This document shows, piece by piece, positions 42,264-51,410 of a stretch of 64,000 nt of DNA; position 1 is the first letter of the stretch, and every line of letters begins with the position of its first letter. This DNA is from Bacillus pumilus (GTDB taxonomy: Bacteria; Bacillota; Bacilli; Bacillales; Bacillaceae), in the NCBI RefSeq assembly GCF_038738535.1, contig NZ_CP046128.1, positions 744,001-808,000 of the forward strand, written 5' to 3'. The notes beneath the pieces were generated by a model. The model was not told the origin of the DNA and did not search any database. It saw nothing but the letters and a program-made list of their open reading frames with translations. The position numbers and the translations under genes were made by a program.

Positions 42264-42770
42264 TTAAGGACGACGGAAGTTGACGAAACCACCGTTACGG
42301 TCGAACCAGCCTCTAAATGCCCAGTTGATGTAGCCGCCGTCACCTTTGTTTGTGAAAGATCCATTTTCAAATACCCAAACTCCGTAAGTAATGCTTCCGT
42401 ATTTCACAGTAGCAAACGTTTTGACTCCGTTGAAACGAGTCTCATAACCTTGGCTTAAGTTAAATACCATGACATTGTATTTTGAGCCCGCAGCATAGAA
42501 AGCAGACTCCATTAGTCCTTTGACAAAGCCTTCACGGTTTGTGTTAGCATTTGCAGCATTGATTAAAGCATTAGCTATACCAAGTACGTCAAAGTTAATA
42601 TTAACGTTTCCTGCGGTTGTAGATGCTTTACTTTCAGCAGCTTTGTTTAAAACAGTTTGCTGAACAGTAGTTGAAACTGGAGTAGTTTTTTGTTCAGCAG
42701 CGTCAGCGAATACTGGTAGTGTCGAAGAAACAGCAGTGGCAAGGGCAACAGAAAGAATGGTTTTTTTCAT
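42264..42770 (-). CDS. Secreted YolA-like stress protein
   Basis: A 168-residue exported protein. Seen: signal peptide (1-25, MKKTILSVALATAVSS..., cleavage near ADAAE), a Thr/Val-rich linker (~26-55), and a folded domain (~58-168) with NREGFVKGLMESAFYAAG, YNVMVFNLSQGYE and the aromatic-rich C terminus YGVWVFENGSFTNKGDGGYI, NWAFRGWF. It resembles the small secreted proteins called YolA in B. subtilis; that match is from memory. ATG start with AAAGGAGATCCG upstream. A long 5' leader begins with a Shine-Dalgarno-like sequence (see findings). No enzymatic motif. Confidence 0.72.
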   Translation of the reverse strand: MKKTILSVALATAVSSTLPVFADAAEQKTTPVSTTVQQTVLNKAAESKASTTAGNVNINFDVLGIANALINAANANTNREGFVKGLMESAFYAAGSKYNVMVFNLSQGYETRFNGVKTFATVKYGSITYGVWVFENGSFTNKGDGGYINWAFRGWFDRNGGFVNFRRP

Positions 42771-43202
42771 TGGTCGGATCTCCTTTGTTTTTAAATTTTG
42801 GGTCTTTCTTTTCGTAAAAAGTGAAACTAGGTGAAGCCGGTTATCAATGAGGTAAAATATGGTCCTGCAAGATAAAACAAATGATTGCCTAATCAGCTAA
42901 TTCCTTTGTTCACCTCCTTGATATGTCATAATTATACAAATATTTTCGGAATAGAAGATATCACCCAGAGGTTCTATTTCTAATTTAAGGTAAATAATCC
43001 TAAAATATTGAAGGGTGCTGTCGAATTTTAGCTGAATTCGACTAAAAATGTTCCTTCATCCAAAAGGAAAATGACCGTAAATAAGGAAGATATAACTGAT
43101 AAATTCTTGTACTCTTTATGTTTAAAAGTATTCAATATGGAGAATCATTCATGCAAAGTGAAACAATCGCATCTGCGTGTTTGCAGAAAGGAAGAGGAAA
43201 AC
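42771..43202. other. Divergent promoter region
   Basis: Between the secreted-protein gene (leftward) and the glycosylase gene (rightward). Minus strand: -10 TATAAT at 42931-42936 and AAGGAGGTGA at 42911-42920. A hairpin GTCGAATT/AATTCGAC lies at 43020-43042. Otherwise AT-rich with no further feature seen. Confidence 0.5.
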
Positions 43203-44072
43203 ATGTGGGAAAAAGAGCTGATGGTGGAGCCGCCGTATCATTTCGATCAAGTGCTCAGACGCTTATCAAGTGATCCATTAAAAGCAGTCGATTTGAATAA
43301 ACGAGAAATCAAAGTACCAATTAGGTTAGAACAAAAACCATACGTTGTCGTCGTTCAAGCCACCGGAACAAAAGAAGCGCCCACGTTTCGGGTGCAAGGA
43401 AAAGGTCCTGAGGAACCTCTCATATGTGAGGTGAAGCGGATATTTGGCATGAAGCATCAATTACACGCTGTGCATGAGCATTTTTCTCAAACGAATTTAG
43501 CGTCCATATTTGAGCGTCATGTCGGGACACCGCTCATGCTGGATTTTCATTTATATCATTGTTTGATGAAATGCATCATTCATCAGCAGCTCAATCTGGC
43601 GTTTGCTTATGAGCTCACGAAACGGTTTGTTCATACGTACGGTGAGCAAATAGAAGGTGTTTGGTTTGATCCTTTACCGGAAGCCATCGCCTCACTTGAA
43701 ACAGAGGATTTGAGAAAGCTCCAATTTAGTCAGCGGAAAGCGGAATATGTCATCGATGTATCGAAGCGAATTGTGAGCGGCTCTCTTTGTTTAGAAGAAT
43801 TACACGATTTAACTGATCTGGAGGTGGAAGAACGTCTGCTTCCGATTAGAGGGATTGGACCTTGGACAGTTCAAAATGTGCTCATGAATGGACTTGGAAG
43901 ACCAAATCTCTTTCCGATGGCAGATATCGGTATTCAAAACGCCATCAAGCGGCACTTTGACCTGCCTGAAAAGCCGACAAAAGAAGAAATGGCAGCATTA
44001 AGCAAGGAGTGGACCCCGTATTTAAGCTACTCTTCTTTATATTTATGGAGAAGCATTGAGACAGATAAATAA
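43203..44072 (+). CDS. yfjP: DNA-3-methyladenine glycosylase, AlkA-like (YfjP)
   Basis: A 289-residue base-excision repair glycosylase of the HhH-GPD superfamily, removing alkylated bases. Seen: N-terminal beta domain, KCIIHQQLNLAFAYELTKRF, hairpin-helix-hairpin LLPIRGIGPWTVQNVLMNGLG and the catalytic Asp in FPMADIGIQNAI (~residue 242). Start at MWEKELM is chosen because AAAGGAAGAGG precedes; the longer frame has no ribosome site. Matches B. subtilis YfjP in length and position before yfjO. Confidence 0.92.
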   Translation: MWEKELMVEPPYHFDQVLRRLSSDPLKAVDLNKREIKVPIRLEQKPYVVVVQATGTKEAPTFRVQGKGPEEPLICEVKRIFGMKHQLHAVHEHFSQTNLASIFERHVGTPLMLDFHLYHCLMKCIIHQQLNLAFAYELTKRFVHTYGEQIEGVWFDPLPEAIASLETEDLRKLQFSQRKAEYVIDVSKRIVSGSLCLEELHDLTDLEVEERLLPIRGIGPWTVQNVLMNGLGRPNLFPMADIGIQNAIKRHFDLPEKPTKEEMAALSKEWTPYLSYSSLYLWRSIETDK

Positions 44073-44174
44073 ATGAAAGGGATTTTCTCTCTTTGTCCAA
44101 GTCATGATATACTAATGAGATGGAATAAAATGAAGACAACCTATCAAGGGTTCAGATAGAACGGAGAGAATGAA

Positions 44175-45560
44175 GTGAAGGAAAAACAGCAAGGTGCCCT
44201 TTTACAAAAGGGACAGCAGTTCCCGCTTACCATTAAACGCCTTGGCATTAATGGGGAAGGGGTCGGTTATTTTAAAAAGCAAGTGGTCTTTGTCCCGGGT
44301 GCGCTTCCAGGCGAAGAAGTGGTTGTGGAAGCAACGAATGTCCAAGCAAAATATGCAGAAGGTACGGTTAGAAAAGTCCGAAAGCGCTCCGAGCATCGAG
44401 TGAAACCGCCATGCCCAGTATACGAGCAGTGCGGAGGCTGTCAGCTTCAGCATTTGGCATACGAGCAGCAGCTAAAGGAAAAACGAGATATTGTCATTCA
44501 ATCAATGGAACGACACACGAAGCTATCGGTCGAAACGCTAGATATTAGACCAACGATCGGCATGGAAGATCCGTGGCACTACCGGAACAAAAGCCAGTTC
44601 CAAGTAGGGCGTTCTCACAGCGGTGACATCATTGCTGGACTTTACGGACTGAACTCTCATAAGCTTGTACCGATCAAGGAATGTATCGTGCAGCATCCAA
44701 ATACGAACAAAACAACGGGCGTTGTCCGCAAAATCTTAGAGAAATTCGGTGTATCGGTCTACAATGAACGGACAAGAAAAGGCGACGTACGCTCAATTGT
44801 CGTGCGTGTCGGCTTTGAAACAGGGGAAGTACAAGTCGTCCTTGTCACATCGAAACCTGAATTTCCAAAGAAAAAAGAAATCGCCGAAGCCATTCAAAAA
44901 CGTCTGCCAGAAGTGACGTCCATTATGCACAATGTCAACGGTGAAAAAACGTCGGTCATCTTTGGCCATAAGACATCTCACCTAGCTGGCAACATGGTCA
45001 TTCAAGAATTTTTAGGGGACGTCTCCTTTGAACTGAGTGCACGTGCTTTCTTCCAATTGAATCCGAAGCAAACGCTAAAGCTTTACGACGAAGCGAAAAA
45101 AGCGGCCAAACTGACTGGCAAAGAAAAGGTTGTCGATGCGTATTGCGGCGTTGGAACGATTGGTATGTGGCTTTCAGATGGCGCCAAAGAAGTACGAGGA
45201 ATGGATGTCATCAAAGAATCGATTGATGATGCCAAGAAAAATGCCAAAAAACACGGCATGAAAAACGCGACCTATGTGACAGGAACAGCTGAACACTGGC
45301 TGCCAAAATGGGTCAAAGAAGGCTTCCGTCCTGACGTCATCGTCGTGGACCCGCCAAGAACAGGCTGCGAGCGCACCTTCTTAGACACTGTCAAACAAGT
45401 CAAACCAAAACGCCTTGTCTACGTCTCTTGCAACCCATCGACATTAGCAAAAGACCTCGAATACATGTCAAAAGACTACAAAATCGAATACATGCAGCCA
45501 GTGGATATGTTTCCGCAAACGGCGCATGTGGAGACAGTTGTATCGCTCGTGAAAAAATAG
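44175..45560 (+). CDS. yfjO: 23S rRNA (uracil-C5) methyltransferase (RlmCD/YfjO)
   Basis: A 461-residue SAM-dependent RNA methyltransferase of the TrmA/RumA family that makes 5-methyluridine in rRNA. Seen: TRAM domain (~12-72), [4Fe-4S] Cys set in [16 protein letters not shown] (Cys80, 86, 89) plus a later Cys in IKECIVQ, SAM motif [17 protein letters not shown], and catalytic [12 protein letters not shown] with VDPPRTGCE. Start GTG after ACGGAGAG. B. subtilis YfjO/RlmCD neighbours yfjP as here. Exact target uridine not visible. Confidence 0.9.
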   Translation: MKEKQQGALLQKGQQFPLTIKRLGINGEGVGYFKKQVVFVPGALPGEEVVVEATNVQAKYAEGTVRKVRKRSEHRVKPPCPVYEQCGGCQLQHLAYEQQLKEKRDIVIQSMERHTKLSVETLDIRPTIGMEDPWHYRNKSQFQVGRSHSGDIIAGLYGLNSHKLVPIKECIVQHPNTNKTTGVVRKILEKFGVSVYNERTRKGDVRSIVVRVGFETGEVQVVLVTSKPEFPKKKEIAEAIQKRLPEVTSIMHNVNGEKTSVIFGHKTSHLAGNMVIQEFLGDVSFELSARAFFQLNPKQTLKLYDEAKKAAKLTGKEKVVDAYCGVGTIGMWLSDGAKEVRGMDVIKESIDDAKKNAKKHGMKNATYVTGTAEHWLPKWVKEGFRPDVIVVDPPRTGCERTFLDTVKQVKPKRLVYVSCNPSTLAKDLEYMSKDYKIEYMQPVDMFPQTAHVETVVSLVKK

Positions 45561-45570
45561 ACTTTAATCA

Positions 45571-45607
45571 AGGCTCGAAAATCAATATTAGATTTTCGAG
45601 CTTTTTT
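45571..45607 (+). terminator. Terminator after yfjO
   Basis: GCTCGAAAATC/GATTTTCGAGC then six T. Confidence 0.88.
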
Positions 45608-45673
45608 GTTTTGGGGGCATTTCTTTAATCAGACTTTTTTCTAAATGAATATAAACACTTGTAATATTTAAAA

Positions 45674-45691
45674 TAGTACTATATAGTTCTA
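45674..45691. promoter_or_regulatory. Operator 1 of the TetR regulator (autoregulation)
   Basis: TAGTACT-ATAT-AGTTCTA, an inverted repeat with one mismatch, directly before the TetR gene. Same architecture as the site at 46303-46322. Confidence 0.7.
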
Positions 45692-45694
45692 ATT

Positions 45695-46279
45695 ATGAAA
45701 AAAGTAAAATTAATGAATCAAAAACGTGTGCTTGAAGTTGCTGCAACTTTATTTTTAGAAAAAGGATTTGCTTATACAAGCATGGATGAATTAGTACGTG
45801 TAAGCAAAGTGTCAAAGTCTAACGTGTATTATCACTTTTCTAATAAGGAGGATTTATTAGAAGGAGTCGTTGATTATTGGATTGAAATGTATCAATCTGC
45901 AATTGATGACGTACTATCTCAGAACCAATTTTTAGTTGAAGAACGTATCCAACTGTTTTTAAAGCAATTATCACAAGGAGTTCAATCGAGAGAATATAAG
46001 GGGAGCTGTCCATTTATTACTCTTTATATTCAAAGTCCTACACAGGCCACACAAATAAAAGAAAAAATAGGTCTGTTTTTTACAGGATTACAAAAGAAAG
46101 TTTCTCTATTACTGAAACAAGGGGTAGAGAATGGAGAATTTAGAAAGACGATTCATATTGATGAGGTTGCATCACTGTTTATTACCAATCTTGAAGGCGC
46201 GTTATTTATTTCAGAAACATTGAAGGATGCAACTGTCATTACGAAAACAGCAGATCATATTTTTAACTTGCTTCGATAA
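45695..46279 (+). CDS. TetR/AcrR-family repressor
   Basis: A 194-residue TetR-type repressor. Seen: N-terminal helix-turn-helix (~10-56; VLEVAATLFLEKGFAYTSMD, VSKVSKSNVYYHFSNKEDLL) and a helical ligand domain with a C-terminal TetR_C-like segment (GVENGEFRKTIHIDEVASLF). Start ATG 45695; M7 is an alternative, and neither has a strong ribosome site. AT-richer than the core genes before it. Matching palindromes before it and before the next gene suggest it controls both. Ligand unknown. Confidence 0.88.
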   Translation: MKKVKLMNQKRVLEVAATLFLEKGFAYTSMDELVRVSKVSKSNVYYHFSNKEDLLEGVVDYWIEMYQSAIDDVLSQNQFLVEERIQLFLKQLSQGVQSREYKGSCPFITLYIQSPTQATQIKEKIGLFFTGLQKKVSLLLKQGVENGEFRKTIHIDEVASLFITNLEGALFISETLKDATVITKTADHIFNLLR

Positions 46280-46302
46280 AGAAGCTTTTTTTTCACATTA
46301 AA

Positions 46303-46322
46303 TTAGTACTGATTAGTACTAA
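46303..46322. promoter_or_regulatory. Operator 2 of the TetR regulator, before the fusion gene
   Basis: TTAGTACTGATTAGTACTAA: perfect 8-bp arms TTAGTACT/AGTACTAA with a 4-bp centre, immediately before the ribosome site of the reductase-hydrolase gene. Confidence 0.75.
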
Positions 46323-46337
46323 AAGGGAGATTTTTAT

Positions 46338-48197
46338 ATGAGAACAGTATTATTAATTGGTGGAACGGGCTTTATTGGAAAGCAATTAGTCGAAGAATTA
46401 GCCAAAGAGGATGTGAACATTCTTCTTTTAGTGAGGTCGAAAAGTAAAGCAACACGCATTTTTCAAGAAAGAGGCATTTTAAAAGAAGCAGTGATGCACT
46501 TTGTTGAAGGTGATTTGACGAAAATAGATTTAGGGCTAAGTGCTGATGATAAGGAGAGGGTATTGAAAACGGATGTGATGATTCACGCAGGAGGCCCCAT
46601 GGATATTCAAGCGACAAGTAAAAAGGCAGCTTCCGTCTTTTTAAATGGCGCCAAACATATTAGTGACTTAGCTAAAAGTATTCATCAATTGAAGGGCTTG
46701 CAGCAATTTATTCATGTTGTCGGTTATATGAGTCCCTTTGATGATCAAAATAGCAAGATTGAAATTGATGTGTTTAAAGAAGGAAACAGTTATTTGAAAA
46801 TAAAAAGTCCTTATGAGAGAACAAAATTTTTAGCAGATCTTTATATTCGTCAACAGGCATTAGCAGTAGGTTATCCGCTTTCTGTCATTAATCCGCCAAC
46901 TGTAGTCGGCAGTAGTAAAACGGGGAGTACAGAGCAGATAGCAGGATTAGGTTTGCTTGTGAAGAGTATGCGAAGAGGGCTCATGCCGGTGATTCCTGGA
47001 GGTAAGGACTATAGGTTGCCACTTATTTCAAACGATGAGTTTGCGAGGTTTATTGTGCAGGTTTTCAGATTGGAACAGTCGGCTATTCAAACATATACAC
47101 TTGTTGAAGACAAACAGAACGATCAGAACTTTGCTGAATTATTAAGTATGATGTCAGAAAGTATGAATATGAGGGCACCAAAAATCTTTGTCCCAATGCC
47201 ACTGATGAAAGCTATAATGAATAGTGGCGTAAGTAAAATAACAAACATTCCTTCTGATGGACTGAACTTTATGACAAAACGAACATTTTCAAATGTTGCA
47301 GCGAAAAAAATAATGGGAGAAGATTGGTTTAAGAAGACGAGTGTCATGAAATTTTTCCCTGCTGTAGTAGCTGATCTGGATTATCGAATGATGAATCAAA
47401 ATGGTAAGGATCATCATTTATTTAAACGAACATTATGTGATAACACGACTCTTTATCAATTACAAGGAGAGGGTAAACCTTTTATTTTATTACATGGTTT
47501 ATTGAGTGATGGAGAGGATTTATTCCCTTTAGCACAAGAGCTACATGAAAAAACGGGTCAACCTGTATGGAACTTGGATCTTCCAGGTTTGGGACGATCT
47601 CCTTTTAAAAGAGAGAAACATCTTCTAGATATCTATTTGAATGTCGTGAAAAAGGTATTGGAGAAAGCGACGAATGGTGCACATCTAATCGGCCATTCAT
47701 TCGGTGCGTATATTCTTCTGGAAGCATTGGTACAAGAGTACATCGATAAGAAGTATTCAATCACTTTACTTCAGCCACCTGTTGATAAGAAAAAAACTGC
47801 ATCGCGAAATGTTCCTCAATTTATGAACAAATGGACATTGAAATGGGCAACGACTAATATGATAGGGCGTTATGTATTAAGTAATGGTTTGTTTGAAAAT
47901 ACGGAGAGCATCCCTGGACATTATATTGAAAAAGTCAGAAATAGTTTTACATCTCCTAGAATATTAAATACGACGGTTCAGCTTAACAGCTTACTACAGA
48001 AATTCGATCAAGATGATTTCAATGAGGTCACAAAGGATCATCTTCATATGATTTGGGGGGTCTATGACAAAGGCTATTCTGCCCCATCGCATCTTGGTAA
48101 AGTTGATTTTGTTCCATATGGTCATCATTTCCCACTTAGCCATCCGAGTCAAACGGCAGCATTGGTCATAAAGCAGATGAGGGTATGGGATAAATAA
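46338..48197 (+). CDS. Fused NAD(P)-dependent reductase and alpha/beta hydrolase
   Basis: A 619-residue two-enzyme fusion. N-terminal half (~1-340): extended SDR of the epimerase/thioester-reductase type with nucleotide motif LLIGGTGFIGKQL, VGYMSPFDD and YxxxK as YERTK. C-terminal half (~370-619): alpha/beta hydrolase with oxyanion segment ILLHGLLSDGED, nucleophile elbow LIGHSFGAYILL, acid Asp in MIWGVYDKG and His in VPYGHHFPLSH. All catalytic residues of both domains are present. Start ATG after AAAAGGGAG. Regulated, I infer, by the upstream TetR through a shared operator. Substrate unknown; lipid or acyl intermediates are plausible from the domain types. Confidence 0.82.
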   Translation: MRTVLLIGGTGFIGKQLVEELAKEDVNILLLVRSKSKATRIFQERGILKEAVMHFVEGDLTKIDLGLSADDKERVLKTDVMIHAGGPMDIQATSKKAASVFLNGAKHISDLAKSIHQLKGLQQFIHVVGYMSPFDDQNSKIEIDVFKEGNSYLKIKSPYERTKFLADLYIRQQALAVGYPLSVINPPTVVGSSKTGSTEQIAGLGLLVKSMRRGLMPVIPGGKDYRLPLISNDEFARFIVQVFRLEQSAIQTYTLVEDKQNDQNFAELLSMMSESMNMRAPKIFVPMPLMKAIMNSGVSKITNIPSDGLNFMTKRTFSNVAAKKIMGEDWFKKTSVMKFFPAVVADLDYRMMNQNGKDHHLFKRTLCDNTTLYQLQGEGKPFILLHGLLSDGEDLFPLAQELHEKTGQPVWNLDLPGLGRSPFKREKHLLDIYLNVVKKVLEKATNGAHLIGHSFGAYILLEALVQEYIDKKYSITLLQPPVDKKKTASRNVPQFMNKWTLKWATTNMIGRYVLSNGLFENTESIPGHYIEKVRNSFTSPRILNTTVQLNSLLQKFDQDDFNEVTKDHLHMIWGVYDKGYSAPSHLGKVDFVPYGHHFPLSHPSQTAALVIKQMRVWDK

Positions 48198-48303
48198 AAG
48201 GTTTAAGGGAGACCAGCGTGGCTAAAAAATTTCAATAGTAGAATACTTGATGAATTCGCGAGAAACAAAGTGAACCATATAAATGAAATAGAGGAGGATG
48301 AGA

Positions 48304-48714
48304 ATGAGCCAATTCGATAATCTAACAAAATACATACCGCTGCTTCAGGAAGATCCTATTGGAGAATGGGTCATCGATCAAGAAAATGATGGCACAGCTG
48401 AACATCCGATTCAGATGCCCTTTGTGAATTATTCCGAAACGGTTCGTCACTTGATCGAAGATGTTTATACCTTTGCAAAACAACATCAAGAGCTGGAGCT
48501 TACCCGCTACAGAGAGATCCTCAAAGAAAATGGGATTGAAGGTGGACCGAACGATATCGAGAATGTGGACACTTCAAATTTAAATGCGCAGTGTGTGCTT
48601 GCTCTCATGATGGGGGTTGTGAGAGCCGAACGGTTTAGCGAGGGTGCCATATTCAAATTCTTTAAAAGCGGAGCTATTGTAAAGTGCCTGGAAAGATTGG
48701 ATTGTTTGGAGTGA
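48304..48714 (+). CDS. DUF6508-like small protein
   Basis: A 136-residue soluble acidic protein (MSQFDNLTKYIPLLQEDPIG, YSETVRHLIEDVYTFAKQHQ, SEGAIFKFFKSGAIVKCLERL). The C-terminal GAIFKFFKSGAIVKCLERL is characteristic of DUF6508 proteins, which are often near toxin-antitoxin or defence genes; I claim no function. ATG 48304 is chosen because GAGGAGG lies 6 nt upstream and the ATG at 48298 overlaps it. Four bases separate its stop from the next start, so the two are co-translated. Confidence 0.7.
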   Translation: MSQFDNLTKYIPLLQEDPIGEWVIDQENDGTAEHPIQMPFVNYSETVRHLIEDVYTFAKQHQELELTRYREILKENGIEGGPNDIENVDTSNLNAQCVLALMMGVVRAERFSEGAIFKFFKSGAIVKCLERLDCLE

Positions 48715-48718
48715 TCAA

Positions 48719-49205
48719 ATGAAAAGTAAAACAGATGCAGCCAACACTTTTCCACCTATGAAAATAGAAGAAATTGATAACATTTTATTAAATGCTCTTG
48801 ATGCGTATAAAATTCATTTTACAAGATCCCTATTGTCCTGATAAAAGTGATATTCACAGTGTGTATGTCATCTATAAAAAGTCTATACTCAATTTACTTG
48901 AAGGTAGGATTCGTTCTATTCATAGTCATGAATTCATGAATGCTAAGAAAAAGGATCGAGCGATTTCTAAAGAAGATATTGAATATGCACTAGAGATGGC
49001 TACAGTTGTGGTTCTTGCAAGTGAAAATAGTGGAGTACTGACAAATTATTTTTATAGCGGAGTCGGCGAAAGGTTAGATCGTATTTTTAATATATGCTTA
49101 GGTTATTCTTCAGATTTACAGAAAACAGAGAACAAAGTAAGATTGCAACGATTTATGAATGATATAAAGATTGTTGAAGAGATGGGATTGTTAGAAAAAT
49201 TTTAG
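48719..49205 (+). pseudogene. Unknown gene, frameshifted at a T tract
   Basis: Translation from ATG 48719 (Shine-Dalgarno GGAGTGAT) gives MKSKTDAANTFPPMKIEEID and NILLNALDAYKIHFTRSLLS, then a stop at 48839. From ~48820 another frame runs to 49205: QDPYCPDKSDIHSVYVIYKK, GRIRSIHSHEFMNAKKKDRA and GLLEKF. Removing one T from the TTTT at 48817-48820 joins them (DAYKIHLQDPYCPDKS) into a 161-residue acidic protein. I do not recognise the family. Alternatively, the second frame could start alone at ATG 48792, but that start has no ribosome site. Confidence 0.6.
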
Positions 49206-49215
49206 GATCATGAGC

Positions 49216-49249
49216 AAAACCTAGATGTTAGAGAAATCTAGGTTTTTTC
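49216..49249 (+). terminator. Terminator after the frameshifted gene
   Basis: AAAACCTAGAT/ATCTAGGTTTT then T-run. Confidence 0.85.
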
Positions 49250-49279
49250 GCGCTTTTGAAAAATTTATTCAACTTCATG

Positions 49280-49311
49280 TTGACTTTCCCCTTAACTGAA
49301 AGGTTTATACT
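49280..49311 (+). promoter_or_regulatory. MerR-type promoter with a 20-bp spacer
   Basis: -35 TTGACT (49280-49285), 20-bp spacer, -10 TATACT (49306-49311). The spacer holds the dyad CCTT-AACTGA-AAGG. Over-long spacers with a central dyad are the hallmark of promoters activated by MerR proteins. Confidence 0.75.
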
Positions 49312-49344
49312 TTGATCAGATCAACAAAACGGAGGAGATGCAGG

Positions 49345-50172
49345 ATGTTCAAGATCGGCGATTTTTCTATGTTAAGTAAAGTGCCTGTTAAAACCTTAAG
49401 ATATTATGACCAAATTGATTTATTAAAGCCTAAGCAGATTGATCAAGGTTCAGGATACCGTTATTACTCAGCTGAACAGCTGCTAGAGGTCAATCGAATT
49501 TTTCTCTATAAGGAATTAGGCTTTACGTTAAAGCAAATGGCTCAGCTTCTTCGGGAAGATATTTCGGTAGAGCAGATTCAGGGCATGTTTCTGCTGAAAG
49601 AAAGTGAGATTCAGCAATTGATCGAGAGAGAACAACAGAAATTAGCGCGTATTAAGGAGCGGATGCACCTCATTAAACGAGAGGGGTGTGTTGAAAAAGA
49701 ACAGGAGGTCATCATCAAATCTGTTGAAAGCAAAAGCATCATGTCTTTTCAATCCAACGGAACTGTTGACGAAATTCCTTCATTCTTTCAAACGTTTCAT
49801 CATTTATTACTTAAAAATCAACAAGAATTGATCTCGGGACCACAAATGGTGCTGTGGAGGGAATCAATGGAAAAAGAAAGTGAGTTCGAATTTGAGGTGG
49901 GGTATTCCGTCAAAGCGTTAAGGTGCACTCTTCCTCAAGGAATCACGATACGTACGTTACCTGCTGAAGAAACAATGGCGACACTGTTATTTCATTCACA
50001 TTCTCCATCCGCACAAACTGCTTGTATTGACCTGGCGACATGGATTGAAAATAACGGATACCGCGTGAAAGAAGACCAGCCGGGCCGAGAGATTTATTAC
50101 CCTTTGTCTGAAAATGAAGAAGGCAGACTCATTGAAATTCAAATTCCTATTATAGATGAAATCAAATCGTAA
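49345..50172 (+). CDS. MerR-family multidrug-sensing regulator (BmrR/TipAL type)
   Basis: A 275-residue MerR regulator. Seen: winged helix-turn-helix (~1-70; FKIGDFSMLSKVPVKTLRYY, SGYRYYSAEQLLEVNRIFLY), a long dimerisation helix (~80-120) and a C-terminal GyrI-like ligand domain (~135-275) as in BmrR. Start ATG after GGAGGAGATG. Stands 26 bp before an MFS exporter, the standard arrangement of a drug-sensing activator and its pump; no separate promoter between them is seen. Its own promoter has the 20-bp spacer MerR proteins act on. Confidence 0.9.
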   Translation: MFKIGDFSMLSKVPVKTLRYYDQIDLLKPKQIDQGSGYRYYSAEQLLEVNRIFLYKELGFTLKQMAQLLREDISVEQIQGMFLLKESEIQQLIEREQQKLARIKERMHLIKREGCVEKEQEVIIKSVESKSIMSFQSNGTVDEIPSFFQTFHHLLLKNQQELISGPQMVLWRESMEKESEFEFEVGYSVKALRCTLPQGITIRTLPAEETMATLLFHSHSPSAQTACIDLATWIENNGYRVKEDQPGREIYYPLSENEEGRLIEIQIPIIDEIKS

Positions 50173-50198
50173 ACATTGCCCAAAGGAGAAACGTCACG

Positions 50199-51386
50199 AT
50201 GAAAAACAAAACTGTTGTCTATTTACTTGCTTTAGCAGCCTTTTTAATTGGAACGATTGAATATATCATTACAGGCATTATCCAGATGGTCGCAGATGAT
50301 TTACATGTCACGACGTCTGCTGCTGGATTATTGGTCACGTCTTTAGCGCTCTCAGCAGCCATCGGCGCACCGATTGTCATTGCACTGACGATCAATATGG
50401 ACCGCAGAAAAATATTATCATGGATGCTGATCATTTTTATTTTAAGTAATTTCATCACAAGTGTCAGCCATTCGTTTGAAATGGTGATGATGACAAGGAT
50501 TTTACAAGGAATCAGTGGGGGGACGGCTATTGTAGTGGCAATGGCTGTTGCGACTCGTCTTGTAGAACGTGAAAAAAGAGGAACAGCCATTGGCATCATT
50601 TTAATGGGATTAAGCAGCTCCTTGGTTTTAGGTGTTCCAATCGGGACATTTCTAAGCAGTATGATCGGATGGAAAGCATTATTCGCAACCATTGGATTGA
50701 TCACGCTTATTCCGCTGATTGTTGTGTATAGGCGAATTCCGTCTATGAAAGAACAAGAACCGGTGACACTTGGTATGCAATTATCGATTTTAAAAGATAA
50801 GCGAATATTACTTGCGGTGGCAGTGACGCTATTCTATGTAGGTGGATATTCCACGTTATTTACCTATTTAACGCCCTTCCTGCAAGCATCAGCAAACCTT
50901 AGTATCACAGAAATCAGTGGCATTTTATTACTAGCTGGAATATGCAGCTTTTTGGGCTCCAGCCTTGGAGGGATTGCAGCAGATAAAAAGGGCCCAATAT
51001 TCACGATTTTCTCTGGAATCATTCTGCAAATCATCATGCTCATGCTGCTAGCATTTGTCACAGGGAATCTCGTGGTCATGGTGGCTGTCATCATGATATG
51101 GATGATCGCTACATGGAGCACATCACCAGCTCAGCAGCTATATCTTGTCACACTTGTACCAAAATCTCCTGATATCGCATTAAGTGTCAATACATCATTT
51201 ATTCAATTCGGATTTGCCTTAGGCTCTGGTGTAGGAGGGATTGTGTTAAGCGAAACATCTATATTAAACCTAAGCTGGATCAGTGCTGGGACCGTTTTTC
51301 TCGCTTTACTCATGACCATTCTAATGGTGGCGTTTGACCGTTTTTCTCAGCATAAGAGTTTGAAGGTGATTGAACAAGGAAGCTAA
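50199..51386 (+). CDS. MFS drug efflux transporter (DHA1, AraJ-like)
   Basis: A 395-residue twelve-helix MFS exporter. Seen: helix 1 signature LAAFLIGTIEYIITGIIQMV, loop 2-3 LTINMDRRKILSWMLIIF, motif GISGGTAIVVAMAVATRLVE, antiporter motif C region GLSSSLVLGVPIGTFLSS and second-half loop GIAADKKGPIFTIFSG. This is the DHA1 family of AraJ/YdhP-type pumps. ATG start with AAAGGAGAAACG upstream. In operon with the MerR sensor, so likely induced by its own substrates; these are unknown. Confidence 0.9.
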   Translation: MKNKTVVYLLALAAFLIGTIEYIITGIIQMVADDLHVTTSAAGLLVTSLALSAAIGAPIVIALTINMDRRKILSWMLIIFILSNFITSVSHSFEMVMMTRILQGISGGTAIVVAMAVATRLVEREKRGTAIGIILMGLSSSLVLGVPIGTFLSSMIGWKALFATIGLITLIPLIVVYRRIPSMKEQEPVTLGMQLSILKDKRILLAVAVTLFYVGGYSTLFTYLTPFLQASANLSITEISGILLLAGICSFLGSSLGGIAADKKGPIFTIFSGIILQIIMLMLLAFVTGNLVVMVAVIMIWMIATWSTSPAQQLYLVTLVPKSPDIALSVNTSFIQFGFALGSGVGGIVLSETSILNLSWISAGTVFLALLMTILMVAFDRFSQHKSLKVIEQGS

Positions 51387-51410
51387 CTTAAATTCAATTT
51401 TGTATAGAAG

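Noticed and set aside
50219..50704. 161-codon leftward frame opposite the MFS gene
   Set aside because: Met/Ile/Val-rich mirror of membrane helices; a typical shadow of a transporter gene.
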